Below are positions 1 through 7,003 of a stretch of 34,048 bases of DNA, piece after piece; within the stretch, counting starts at the first letter, position 1; the number at the start of each line of letters is the position of its first letter. This stretch comes from Patescibacteria group bacterium (lineage in GTDB: Bacteria; Patescibacteriota; Minisyncoccia; Phycocordibacterales; GWA1-40-21). The notes beneath the pieces were generated by a model that was given only the letters and a program-made list of their open reading frames with translations, did no database searches and was not told where the DNA came from. The position numbers and the translations under genes are program-made. The DNA lies in contig JAGWZI010000007.1 of assembly GCA_018968925.1 (NCBI GenBank), positions 1-34,048 of the forward strand, read 5' to 3'.

Positions 1-1260
1 CATTTCGCCGAAGCGTATATCGAAAAAAGGCTCGACAATCTCCTCCACGAGCAGGTTTTGAAACATGAAAAAAGGGCGGACGGCAGGAAGCTCGACGAGT
101 TGCGGCCCCTCGATGCCGTTACGGGCGGCATCTCGCCGGTGCTCCACGGTTCGGGCGTTTTCTACCGCGGCGGCACGCATATCCTTTCGGTACTCACCCT
201 TGGCGGACCGAAGGACGCGCTCCTCGTCGAAGGCATGGAAAACATGCCGGCGAAGCGCTTCATGCACCACTACAACTTCCCGCCGTTCTCGACCGGTGAA
301 ACGGGCAGGATGGGCGGCACGAACCGCCGCATGATCGGCCACGGCGCACTTGCGGAAAAAGCCTTGCTGCCGATGATCCCGAAACAGGATGTCTTCCCGT
401 ACACGATCCGCATCGTTTCCGAAGCGCTGTCTTCAAACGGCTCGACCTCGATGGGTTCGGTCTGCGCCTCGACGCTCGCCCTGATGGACGGCGGCGTGCC
501 GATGAAAAAGCCGGTCGCCGGCATCGCAAGCGGCCTCATGTCGGACGACAAGGGGAATTACAAAATACTGACCGACATCCAGGGACCGGAGGATCATTTC
601 GGCGACATGGATTTCAAGGTCGCGGGAACGCGCGACGGCATCACGGCGATCCAGATGGACATCAAAGTCGGCGGCATTCCGATCCCGGTGCTTACAAAAG
701 CGTTCGAGAAAGCGAAAGCGGCCCGTTTGCAAATTCTCGATGTCCTTGCGAAAGCGATTGCCAAACCGCGTGAAAAGATCTCCGACAGCGCGCCGGAAAT
801 CCTCGTGACGAAAATTCGAGAGGACAAGATCGGCGAGCTCATCGGCCCGGGCGGCAAGGTGATCAAAGGCATCAAGGAAAAATCCGGCGCCGAAGTGGAC
901 GTCGATGACGACGGCACGGTATATCTGACCGGCAAAGGCGGCGCGGCCGGCCGCGCGAAAGCGATCGTCGAGGCGCTCATGCACGAATACAAGGTCGGCG
1001 AGAAATTCGAAGGCATCGTCGTGCGCGTGGAGCCGTTCGGCGCATTCGTCGAGATCGGCCCGGACACGGACGGCCTCGTGCATGTCTCCGAGATCGCGCC
1101 GTTCCGCGTCGACAAGGTTTCTGATTATCTGAAAGTCGGCGACAAAGTGCCCGTCGTCATCCGCGAGATCGACGAGCGGCACCGCATCAATCTTTCCATC
1201 AAGGCCGTCGCGCCGGACTTTGCAAAGCCGAAAGCTCCGCTGACATCCTCGGCACAATAG
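1..1260 (+). CDS. pnp: Polyribonucleotide nucleotidyltransferase (PNPase), C-terminal part
   Basis: PNPase is a phosphorolytic 3'-5' exoribonuclease of RNA turnover. The frame is open from base 1, so the start lies outside the window; 419 codons are visible. It begins in the linker before the second RNase PH domain (about residues 24-250), which keeps the family blocks PYTIRIVSEALSSNGS and GPEDHFGDMDFKVAGT, with the acidic residues expected at the catalytic site. A KH domain follows (about 270-317, loop GELIGPGGK at 278), then an S1 domain (about 333-403, with GAFVEI and GLVHVSEI). The tail after S1 is short. The stop TAG at 1258-1260 is followed 30 bases later by the -10 box of the next gene. 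Assignment is secure. Confidence 0.97.
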   Translation, partial: HFAEAYIEKRLDNLLHEQVLKHEKRADGRKLDELRPLDAVTGGISPVLHGSGVFYRGGTHILSVLTLGGPKDALLVEGMENMPAKRFMHHYNFPPFSTGETGRMGGTNRRMIGHGALAEKALLPMIPKQDVFPYTIRIVSEALSSNGSTSMGSVCASTLALMDGGVPMKKPVAGIASGLMSDDKGNYKILTDIQGPEDHFGDMDFKVAGTRDGITAIQMDIKVGGIPIPVLTKAFEKAKAARLQILDVLAKAIAKPREKISDSAPEILVTKIREDKIGELIGPGGKVIKGIKEKSGAEVDVDDDGTVYLTGKGGAAGRAKAIVEALMHEYKVGEKFEGIVVRVEPFGAFVEIGPDTDGLVHVSEIAPFRVDKVSDYLKVGDKVPVVIREIDERHRINLSIKAVAPDFAKPKAPLTSSAQ

Positions 1261-1290
1261 CGACACGCGGACAAAACCGCCCGTTTTTTG

Positions 1291-1296
1291 TATAAT
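1291..1296 (+). promoter_or_regulatory. -10 box for the gene at 1309
   Basis: A perfect TATAAT ends 12 nt before the ATG at 1309. CGGACA sits 17 nt upstream as a possible -35. No Shine-Dalgarno sequence lies between. The transcript would start at or within a few bases of the ATG. Confidence 0.65.
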
Positions 1297-1308
1297 GACG
1301 GAAATTCC

Positions 1309-2397
1309 ATGGACGAAAATTCCGTGCCACAACAGAATGTCGACGAAAAACTGCGGGAAACCGTGGCGAAAGAGCTTGGCGCCTTTACAAATCCGAAGGG
1401 CATCGGCAATCCGCCGCCTGCGCCGTCATCCACCGATATCCGTTCGAATGTGCCGCCCACCGCGATGCCGGCACCTGCCGCGCCGAAACCAGCGGCACAT
1501 CCCGCACAGCCGATCATCCGGACCTACAAGAGCGATATGGAAGAGACGATCGAAGCGGGACATCTTTCTTCGATCAACATTGCGGCAAGCGAGCAGGGCC
1601 GCATGATGCGGCGGTCGGGACAAGGAATCCTGGAAGAAAGAAAACCCGCCGGAAGCAAGAGCATCCTCATGGTCGTTTTCCTTCTGCTTCTCGGTGGTGC
1701 GGCGGCGATCGCCGTGCCGTATTTCCTCGTCAAGAAACAAACCGCCCCGGCCGTCGCGACAAGCACGGTTGCATCGGAAACGGCCGTCATGCCGGTCGAC
1801 AACGAGGAGGATATCAATACGGCAAGCGTGAATCTCTCGGGCATCGATTCGACGCTCGAAAGCCGCGTGACGCAGTCGTCGATCCCGCTCGGCCAGGTCA
1901 AGGATTTCGTCCTCGTGTCCGGCGCCGGTTCGACGACCACGCCGATTTCCGCAAGCCAGTTCCTCTCGCTCGTCGGAGCGAACGTGCCAGCCGGCATTTC
2001 GCGGAACCTCCTGCCGAATTACATGTTCGGCATGTACGAATACAACGGCAGCCAGGAATTCCTCATCTTGCAGGTCAGCGATTACGACACGGCGTTTGCC
2101 GGCATGCTGTCATGGGAGGGAAACGGCCTGTGGGACAACTTCAAGAATCTCTTCGGTTTGCCGGATGTTGGAGCGCAGAACGCGAGCTCGACGCCCAGTG
2201 CGACGGCCATTTCGACGGTAAATTTCCAGGACGCCCAATATTCCAATCAGAACGTCCGCGTCGTGAAAAATGACGCCGGCGCGGTCGTCTTTCTGTATTC
2301 CATCATCAACCAGAATACGATCGTCATGGCAACGAGTCCCGATACCCTGCGCGAGATCGTCTCGCGGATCGCGAGCGCCCGCACCGTCACGCAATAG
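1309..2397 (+). CDS. Single-pass membrane protein of unknown function
   Basis: The 362-residue protein has a Pro/Ala-rich cytoplasmic N-terminal half. This half contains a segment around residues 65-105 (IIRTYKSDMEE, then SINIAASEQGRMMRR) of the kind seen in conserved Parcubacteria membrane proteins. One hydrophobic helix follows at about 118-141, after a Lys/Arg-rich stretch. The remaining roughly 220 residues are probably extracytoplasmic, starting with a Thr/Ser/Val-rich linker and then a folded region with FLILQVSDYDTAFAGML. I chose ATG 1309 because an in-frame TTG at 1288 lies upstream of the TATAAT, so it would be outside the transcript. I recognise no catalytic motif. It is monocistronic between pnp and a DksA-like gene. 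Function unknown. Confidence 0.85.
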   Translation: MDENSVPQQNVDEKLRETVAKELGAFTNPKGIGNPPPAPSSTDIRSNVPPTAMPAPAAPKPAAHPAQPIIRTYKSDMEETIEAGHLSSINIAASEQGRMMRRSGQGILEERKPAGSKSILMVVFLLLLGGAAAIAVPYFLVKKQTAPAVATSTVASETAVMPVDNEEDINTASVNLSGIDSTLESRVTQSSIPLGQVKDFVLVSGAGSTTTPISASQFLSLVGANVPAGISRNLLPNYMFGMYEYNGSQEFLILQVSDYDTAFAGMLSWEGNGLWDNFKNLFGLPDVGAQNASSTPSATAISTVNFQDAQYSNQNVRVVKNDAGAVVFLYSIINQNTIVMATSPDTLREIVSRIASARTVTQ

Positions 2398-2420
2398 CTT
2401 GTTCCCGCCGGACGATTTGC

Positions 2421-2426
2421 TACAAT
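2421..2426 (+). promoter_or_regulatory. -10 box for the DksA/TraR-like gene
   Basis: TACAAT ends 6 nt before the ATG at 2433, the spacing expected of a leaderless transcript. A weak TTGTTC lies 16 nt upstream. Confidence 0.6.
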
Positions 2427-2432
2427 ACTCGC

Positions 2433-2786
2433 ATGAAAAACACTGCAGCGTTCAAGAAAAAATTGGAAAACGAATTGAAGACGCTCGAGGCCGAGCTCGG
2501 CGAGATTGCCGAGAAAGACGCCCGCGGCAACTGGGTCGCCATCGAAACCGAAATCGACGAGATCTACGCGGACGACAATGACGTGGCCGACAATCTGGAA
2601 AGTTTCGACGAGAACCGCTCCCTCGTCCCGAAGCTTGCCGCCCAACATGCGGACGTCGTCCTCGCGCTCGAAAAAATCCGGAAGGGAACCTACGGCACCT
2701 GCGAAGTTGGTGGCGAAGCGATCGATGCGGCGCGCCTCGAGGCGAATCCGGCCGCAAAAACCTGCCTGAAGCACGCGAAGAAATAA
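2433..2786 (+). CDS. DksA/TraR-family protein with an incomplete zinc finger
   Basis: A 117-residue protein with a long charged coiled-coil N-terminal part (about 1-85). It then has the TraR/DksA-type C-terminal block (GTYGTCEVGGEAIDAARLEA, then NPAAKTCLKH). DksA proteins insert their coiled coil into the RNA polymerase secondary channel and modulate initiation together with ppGpp. Here the four-Cys zinc site is altered: Cys90 is followed by Gly93 where the second Cys should be, and the second pair is Cys111-x2-His114. Zinc binding may therefore be lost or use three ligands. The acidic coiled-coil tip region is present (ETEIDEIYADDNDVADN). It has its own promoter and two hairpins downstream. 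Family call is good; exact role is uncertain. Confidence 0.85.
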   Translation: MKNTAAFKKKLENELKTLEAELGEIAEKDARGNWVAIETEIDEIYADDNDVADNLESFDENRSLVPKLAAQHADVVLALEKIRKGTYGTCEVGGEAIDAARLEANPAAKTCLKHAKK

Positions 2787-2820
2787 TCGCGCGGCAACAC
2801 GATCGAAAAGCCTTGCGGAG

Positions 2821-2844
2821 CGAAATTTTCAGCAGAAAATTTCG
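2821..2844 (+). repeat. Perfect 10-bp hairpin
   Basis: CGAAATTTTC and its exact complement GAAAATTTCG flank an AGCA loop. It lies in the 3' region of the DksA-like gene, directly before the terminator hairpin. No T-run follows, so it may protect the 3' end or act as a binding site. Confidence 0.6.
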
Positions 2845-2854
2845 TGAGCAGTGA

Positions 2855-2880
2855 AAAATCCCCGCGACGGCGGGGATTTT
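2855..2880 (+). terminator. Intrinsic terminator after the DksA-like gene
   Basis: AAAATCCCCGC pairs with GCGGGGATTTT around a GACG loop, an 11-bp stem whose right arm ends in TTTT. It lies about 70 bases after the DksA-like stop codon and before the comM promoter. Confidence 0.8.
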
Positions 2881-2916
2881 ATCGTGCTTTTCAAGCGCGT
2901 TGCCGCGCACGTATGG

Positions 2917-2922
2917 TATACT
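2917..2922 (+). promoter_or_regulatory. -10 box for comM
   Basis: TATACT preceded by TGG (extended -10) ends 10 nt before the ATG at 2933. Confidence 0.6.
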
Positions 2923-2932
2923 CTTCTCCGAA

Positions 2933-4492
2933 ATGAGCTTTGCGAAAACATATGCCGCGCAGACGGTCGGTCTTGGCGCGGAAATCGTCGACGTGGAAGT
3001 CGACCTCTCGAAAGGCTTGCACGCCTTCGCCGTCGTCGGCCTGCCGGACAAGAATGTGGAAGAATCGCGCGACCGCGTCTCGGCGGCGATCAAAAATTCC
3101 GGTCTTGCCTCGCCGAAGAGCCAGAACCAGAAGGTCGTCGTCTCGCTCGCGCCCGCCGACCTGAAGAAGGAAGGTCCCGTCTTCGACCTCGCCATCGCGC
3201 TCGCATACCTCCTCGCGCACGACGATATCGGTTTCGATCCGGAGAAAAAATTGTTCTTGGGCGAATTGTCACTCGACGGCCTCGTGCGCGGCATAAGCGG
3301 CGCCCTGCCGATCGCGGCCGAAGCGAAGAAAAAGGGGTTCACGGAAATTTTCGTGCCGAAGGAGAATGCCCGCGAAGCGGCGCTCATCTCGGGCATCGCG
3401 GTCTACGGCGTCTCGACCTTGGCGGAAATTCTCGAACACCTGAACGAAAAGAAACCGGCAGCAAAGGAAAAAGAAAAACCGCGTAAGAAAATTTCCCGAG
3501 CGCCCGAAACGAACATCGTTCCGGAAAGTGCCGACATGTTTGCCGTGGATTTCTCGGAAATAAAGGGCCAGGAAACGGCCAAGCGCGGCATGGAGATCGC
3601 CGCGGCCGGCGGCCACAACATCGCCATGTACGGTCCGCCCGGCACGGGAAAGACCATGCTCGCCAAAGCGTTCTCCGGCATCTTGCCGCCCTTGTCGAGC
3701 GCGGAGATTCTTGAAATAACGGCCATTCATTCCATTGCTGGCACGCTCAAAGACGATATCGTCGCGCGCTCGCCCGTGCGCAGTCCGCATCACACCGCGT
3801 CATACGTCTCGATCGTGGGCGGCGGCGTCATTCCGAAACCGGGAGAGGTGACGCTTGCGCACCGCGGCGTGCTGTTCCTCGACGAATTCCCGGAGTTCGA
3901 CAGAAAAGTGATCGATACCTTGCGCGAGCCGCTCGAAGAAGGCGAGATCTCCATTTCGCGCGCCCGCGGCACGCACACCTTCCCAGCGAATTTCATCCTC
4001 ATCGCCGCCATGAACCCGTGCCCGTGCGGCAACGCCGGCTCGAAGACGAAATCCTGCATCTGCAAGCCGCACGATCTCGCCCGCTACGAGCGCAAGATCT
4101 CGGGACCGATCATCGACCGCATCGACCTCTGGACCGAAGTCTCGCAGATCGATTATGAAAAACTTTCCGCAGGCGGCGCAGTGGCATCCGAAAGCAAGTA
4201 CATCAAATCCCGCGTCGCGGCGGCGAGAAAAATACAGGCGGAACGCTTCGCAAAGGCCGGCCGCAATATCAAAACGAATTCCGAGATGGCGGCGAAAGAC
4301 ATCGAAAAGCTCATACCGCTGTCTCCGGCAGTGAAAGAGATTTTGAACGCGTCGGCCAAAAAGCTGAACCTCTCCGCCCGCGCCTACCACCGCGTCATCA
4401 AGCTCGCCCGCACCATCGCCGATCTGGAACATGAAAACGAGATCGCCGTTCCGCACATTTTGGAAGCATTGCAATATAGACCAAAGAGATAA
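2933..4492 (+). CDS. comM: YifB/ComM-family Mg-chelatase-like AAA+ ATPase
   Basis: The 519-residue protein has the three-part ComM layout. An N-terminal ChlI-type domain (about 1-170, GLPDKNVEESRDRVSAAIKNSG) is followed by an AAA+ domain with Walker A GPPGTGKT at about 233-240 and Walker B LFLDEF near 313-318. The C-terminal Mg-chelatase domain ends with RAYHRVIKLARTIADLE. A Cys cluster (NPCPCGNAG, then SCIC, about 361-377) is typical of the family. ComM is known as a hexameric helicase that drives branch migration during integration of transforming DNA, so it points to DNA uptake. The start at 2933 is chosen because the in-frame TTG at 2900 lies upstream of the -10 box. A shared terminator follows. 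Confidence 0.95.
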   Translation: MSFAKTYAAQTVGLGAEIVDVEVDLSKGLHAFAVVGLPDKNVEESRDRVSAAIKNSGLASPKSQNQKVVVSLAPADLKKEGPVFDLAIALAYLLAHDDIGFDPEKKLFLGELSLDGLVRGISGALPIAAEAKKKGFTEIFVPKENAREAALISGIAVYGVSTLAEILEHLNEKKPAAKEKEKPRKKISRAPETNIVPESADMFAVDFSEIKGQETAKRGMEIAAAGGHNIAMYGPPGTGKTMLAKAFSGILPPLSSAEILEITAIHSIAGTLKDDIVARSPVRSPHHTASYVSIVGGGVIPKPGEVTLAHRGVLFLDEFPEFDRKVIDTLREPLEEGEISISRARGTHTFPANFILIAAMNPCPCGNAGSKTKSCICKPHDLARYERKISGPIIDRIDLWTEVSQIDYEKLSAGGAVASESKYIKSRVAAARKIQAERFAKAGRNIKTNSEMAAKDIEKLIPLSPAVKEILNASAKKLNLSARAYHRVIKLARTIADLEHENEIAVPHILEALQYRPKR

Positions 4493-4493
4493 G

Positions 4494-4517
4494 AAAAAGC
4501 CCCGAACGGGGCTTTTT
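4494..4517. terminator. Bidirectional intrinsic terminator between convergent genes
   Basis: AAAAAGCCCC and GGGGCTTTTT flank a GAAC loop. T-runs on both strands suit termination of comM (+) and of the LysM-M23 gene (-), which converge here. Confidence 0.88.
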
Positions 4518-4537
4518 ACAATCGAGCAATCGGATTT

Positions 4538-5605
4538 TTAATACTCGCTTGCGTCGTTCATGAAATTGTACGCGCCGCGGACTTCGAAGTGGAGGTGCGG
4601 GCCGGTCGAGTTGCCGGTGTTGCCCGAGAGTCCGATCTGCTCGCCCTGGTAGACTTCCTCGCCGACCGAAACATAGTTCGCGCTCAGATGGCCGTAGACC
4701 GTTTCCGTGCCGTTGGGATGGGCGATGGCGATGTAGTGGCCGTAGCCGCCGTTCCAGCCGGACGAACGGGAAATGATGATTTCGCCACCCGCCGCCGCAT
4801 AGACCCGAGTGCCTACCGGCGTGCCGATATCGACGGCATTATACCCATGCAACCCTTGCGTCTTCACGCCGCCTGCGAGCGGCCGGACATAATAGCCGTC
4901 AAGCCGCGGCCCGCCGTCGCCTAGATATGGCTCGACGGAAGAGCCTCGCGAGGAACCGGACAATGCGCTTGACGGAATATACGTGCCTTCGCCGTCCGGA
5001 ATGATGATCGAATCGCCGACAGCGAGCGGCGAAGACTGGTCGATACCGTTGAACTGCGCGATTTCAGCCGCATCCGCCTTGTACTTTTTGGCGATGCTTG
5101 CGAGCGTGTCGCCATTCGCCACCGTATGCATCGTGCCGGAAACTGGCAGGATGACGAGCGTCATGCCCGGCTGGATGCTCCGCGCGGTCACGTTGTTGGC
5201 CCAGATGATCGTGTTCACCGACACGCCGAACATCTTGGCGATGCTTGCGAGCGTGTCACCTTTGCGCACGACGTATTTGCTGATCTGGCCAGTATCGGCA
5301 GAATCGCCGACGTCCGCAAGCGTGCCGGACGGACCGGTATTTGAGACAAGGGCGGTGTTGTCGCCGGATACCAGGATGTCGCCGCCGCCGACCGCTCCCG
5401 AAGCGCTGAAGTTGGTCAGATTCTGCAGGAGCGGAACGTTCTGGGAATTGAATCCGGCGGATTGGCCGGCACTTGCTGAAATCGTTTGGTCGCCGGAAAA
5501 CATGACGGAAATGGCCGAAAACAGCCCGGCACTTGCCGAAAATGGAGCGGCAAAGGAAAGAAACGCCACACCAAGAGCAAGGAGCCGTTTTGAAAAAACG
5601 GCCAA
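4538..5605 (-). CDS. Secreted LysM-LysM-M23 peptidoglycan endopeptidase
   Basis: A 355-residue protein with a signal peptide (about 1-26, cut after SASA), a low-complexity linker, and two LysM peptidoglycan-binding modules (about 110-154 and 159-203). Both modules contain GDTLASIAK, encoded by near-identical DNA. A C-terminal M23 lysostaphin-type domain follows from about 237. Zinc ligands are visible as His253, Asp259 and the H-x-H at 337/339 (GPHLHFEVR). The first motif reads HGYNAVD, with five residues between His and Asp rather than the usual three. It probably cleaves cross-links in the wall during growth or appendage insertion. The start is a TTG, 10 nt after a TATAAA box; no in-frame ATG exists upstream or before the signal peptide. 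Confidence 0.92.
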   Translation of the reverse strand: MAVFSKRLLALGVAFLSFAAPFSASAGLFSAISVMFSGDQTISASAGQSAGFNSQNVPLLQNLTNFSASGAVGGGDILVSGDNTALVSNTGPSGTLADVGDSADTGQISKYVVRKGDTLASIAKMFGVSVNTIIWANNVTARSIQPGMTLVILPVSGTMHTVANGDTLASIAKKYKADAAEIAQFNGIDQSSPLAVGDSIIIPDGEGTYIPSSALSGSSRGSSVEPYLGDGGPRLDGYYVRPLAGGVKTQGLHGYNAVDIGTPVGTRVYAAAGGEIIISRSSGWNGGYGHYIAIAHPNGTETVYGHLSANYVSVGEEVYQGEQIGLSGNTGNSTGPHLHFEVRGAYNFMNDASEY

Positions 5606-5615
5606 GAATAAGGAC

Positions 5616-5621
5616 TTTATA
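5616..5621 (-). promoter_or_regulatory. -10 box for the LysM-M23 gene
   Basis: On the minus strand TATAAA ends 10 nt before the TTG start at 5605. There is no Shine-Dalgarno sequence. Confidence 0.5.
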
Positions 5622-5808
5622 GAGCGGCCGAGCGATGCAAAAACACTTTTCTGGCCGCGGATTGAGTTTTTTCCTAAAATAAGCCTATTTCTTAAGGGAT
5701 TTCTGCCGTCCTGTCGTTCACATGGCTCTGTTGAGCCATATTTTCAGTCTTTGCTTTCCGTTGCGGAACCTATTCATGATACCGCCGGGAGTACCATAGT
5801 CAACAGGG

Positions 5809-5817
5809 TTATCCACA
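5809..5817 (+). promoter_or_regulatory. DnaA-box sequence outside the origin
   Basis: TTATCCACA, an exact match to the bacterial DnaA-box consensus, in a non-coding spacer about 19 kb from dnaA. A chance match is possible. Confidence 0.45.
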
Positions 5818-5821
5818 TCAA

Positions 5822-5853
5822 TAAAAAGCCCGTCACAGTTACCGTGACGGGCT
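5822..5853 (-). terminator. Intrinsic terminator of the unknown gene at 5873-6910
   Basis: On the minus strand AGCCCGTCAC and GTGACGGGCT form a 10-bp stem with a 7-nt loop, followed by TTTTTATTG. It starts 20 bases after the stop codon. Confidence 0.82.
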
Positions 5854-5872
5854 CATACAGCTAAACTTATTT

Positions 5873-6910
5873 TTATCTTGAGGCCTTCGTCCTTTCATTT
5901 AGCCTCTTATAGGCAAGATCAAACACGGCTCGAGGACTTTCGGCAAAAAGTGTTGCTGAACCGCTCCATGGACAAGCACTGCTCTCTTCACCACTTTTCC
6001 AGGAAAACCTAACCATATCACCGCGGTAATCAAAATAAACTCCGCGATGTTTATGGGTATCTGGCCAGGGATAGAGTTCATCCCCGGCGCAGTCGATACC
6101 AAGGTTATCCTGATTGATGAGCCGTTCCGGATGCGTCAGGAGCATGCATCCGATCTCGAATGCTCCGAGCCCGAATTCTCCATTACTGAGCCCAAAACGG
6201 AGCGCCCGCTTGTTCGACTCGCCGCGATGGCAAATGCCGAACTGCGCCGGAAACAGCAGGATGCTCGGATATTGCTGACGAGCAACGAGATCGATCATCA
6301 GCGTTTCCTTAAGGATATTCTCACGCAGGTACTGGAAACCCGGACCGATCGGCTTGAACGAAAGCAGGGAATGCAGCCATGTCTTTCGAGACGCCCGCTT
6401 TTCCTTGTCTTTCTTCTCCTTCAAATATTCGCAGTCGGCATCGAATCCGCTTTTGAAAATCTGCGGAATGACCGAGAACACTTTTTCCGCTGCCTGATCA
6501 TACCGCTCGCCGAATATTTCCGAATATGCCCGCCAGTTCGGCACGGCAAACCATCCTTCGGCCCCATCGGGAAGATCAAACGGCCTACTCTTCACCCGGA
6601 ACGAGAGCCGCGGATCGGTATCGTCCGCAATGCCCGGAAACAGTTTCCGCAACCGCTTGATCTGCTCTTCGACCGGCTTTGCAAACCGGTAACCGGCAGG
6701 GTAGCCGTATTCGGATTTCATCTCCTCGTCGAAACCGGACATCCCGTCTATCGTTTCTCGCACGGCGTTCTCGAATTTGTTCCTGTTCTTCAGAAACTCC
6801 GCGGCGTTGTGGCTTGTGTATCTGTCTTCAGCCTGTGCGACAATCGTTTTTGCGATGCGTCCGGCGAGTGTTTCAATGCGTGCGCGTTGCGACGGATTCA
6901 TAAGATCCAT
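5873..6910 (-). CDS. Soluble protein of unknown function
   Basis: A 345-residue protein with no signal peptide or membrane segment. I do not recognise it. The N-terminal part (1-110) is charged and helical. A middle segment holds a highly basic stretch (YLKEKKDKEKRASRKTW). The C-terminal half has a patterned block, FGICHRGESNKRALRF, then EFGLGAFEIGCMLLTHPERL and GIDCAGDEL, that reads like a conserved core. ATG 6910 is chosen because GGAGGG lies 5 nt upstream; the minus-strand frame is open far upstream into the helicase gene, but only as an antisense artefact. It has its own promoter and terminator. It is the only full-length gene here with a strong Shine-Dalgarno sequence, so it may be horizontally acquired or specially translated. 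Confidence 0.85.
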   Translation of the reverse strand: MDLMNPSQRARIETLAGRIAKTIVAQAEDRYTSHNAAEFLKNRNKFENAVRETIDGMSGFDEEMKSEYGYPAGYRFAKPVEEQIKRLRKLFPGIADDTDPRLSFRVKSRPFDLPDGAEGWFAVPNWRAYSEIFGERYDQAAEKVFSVIPQIFKSGFDADCEYLKEKKDKEKRASRKTWLHSLLSFKPIGPGFQYLRENILKETLMIDLVARQQYPSILLFPAQFGICHRGESNKRALRFGLSNGEFGLGAFEIGCMLLTHPERLINQDNLGIDCAGDELYPWPDTHKHRGVYFDYRGDMVRFSWKSGEESSACPWSGSATLFAESPRAVFDLAYKRLNERTKASR

Positions 6911-6915
6911 GTGAT

Positions 6916-6921
6916 CCCTCC
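6916..6921 (-). promoter_or_regulatory. Strong Shine-Dalgarno sequence deciding the start at 6910
   Basis: GGAGGG on the minus strand, 5 nt before ATG. This is exceptional in the window, where most starts have no such site. Confidence 0.75.
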
Positions 6922-6938
6922 ATTTTGAAATAACTTCT

Positions 6939-6967
6939 GCTGACACTCTATGCTTTGAAGCCGCGGA
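6939..6967 (-). promoter_or_regulatory. Promoter of the unknown gene at 5873-6910
   Basis: On the minus strand a consensus TTGACA is followed after 17 nt by TAGAGT, giving a leader of roughly 20 nt that includes the GGAGGG. It differs from the leaderless -10-only promoters of the neighbours. End positions are accurate to a few bases. Confidence 0.55.
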
Positions 6968-6991
6968 TGTCAAAGCAAACGAAGCCTGTGC

Positions 6992-6997
6992 TATAGT
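6992..6997 (+). promoter_or_regulatory. -10 box for the UvrD/PcrA-like gene
   Basis: TATAGT, in the context TGTGC-TATAGT (extended -10), ends 6 nt before the ATG at 7004. Confidence 0.65.
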
Positions 6998-7003
6998 AGC
7001 AAA

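Larger units (their letters stand above)
5606..5872. other. 267-bp intergenic region upstream of the M23 gene
   Basis: No gene is supported here. It holds the M23 promoter, a 7-bp hairpin (ATGGCTC-TGTT-GAGCCAT, 5722-5739), a perfect DnaA-box sequence at 5809-5817 and the terminator of the next minus-strand gene. The plus-strand frame crossing it is antisense to the M23 gene and is not considered real. Confidence 0.6.

Noticed and set aside
433-1332. 299-codon minus-strand frame opposite pnp
   Set aside because: It is Asp/Arg/Phe-rich antisense, and pnp is certain on the plus strand.
5089-5270. Duplicated GCGATGCTTGCGAGCGTGTC-like DNA in the M23 gene
   Set aside because: It is the two LysM modules' shared DTLASIAK coding, a domain duplication rather than a separate repeat element.
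4983-5864. 293-codon plus-strand frame opposite the M23 gene and through the spacer
   Set aside because: It is antisense to a clear LysM-M23 protein, has no promoter and crosses a DnaA box and terminator.
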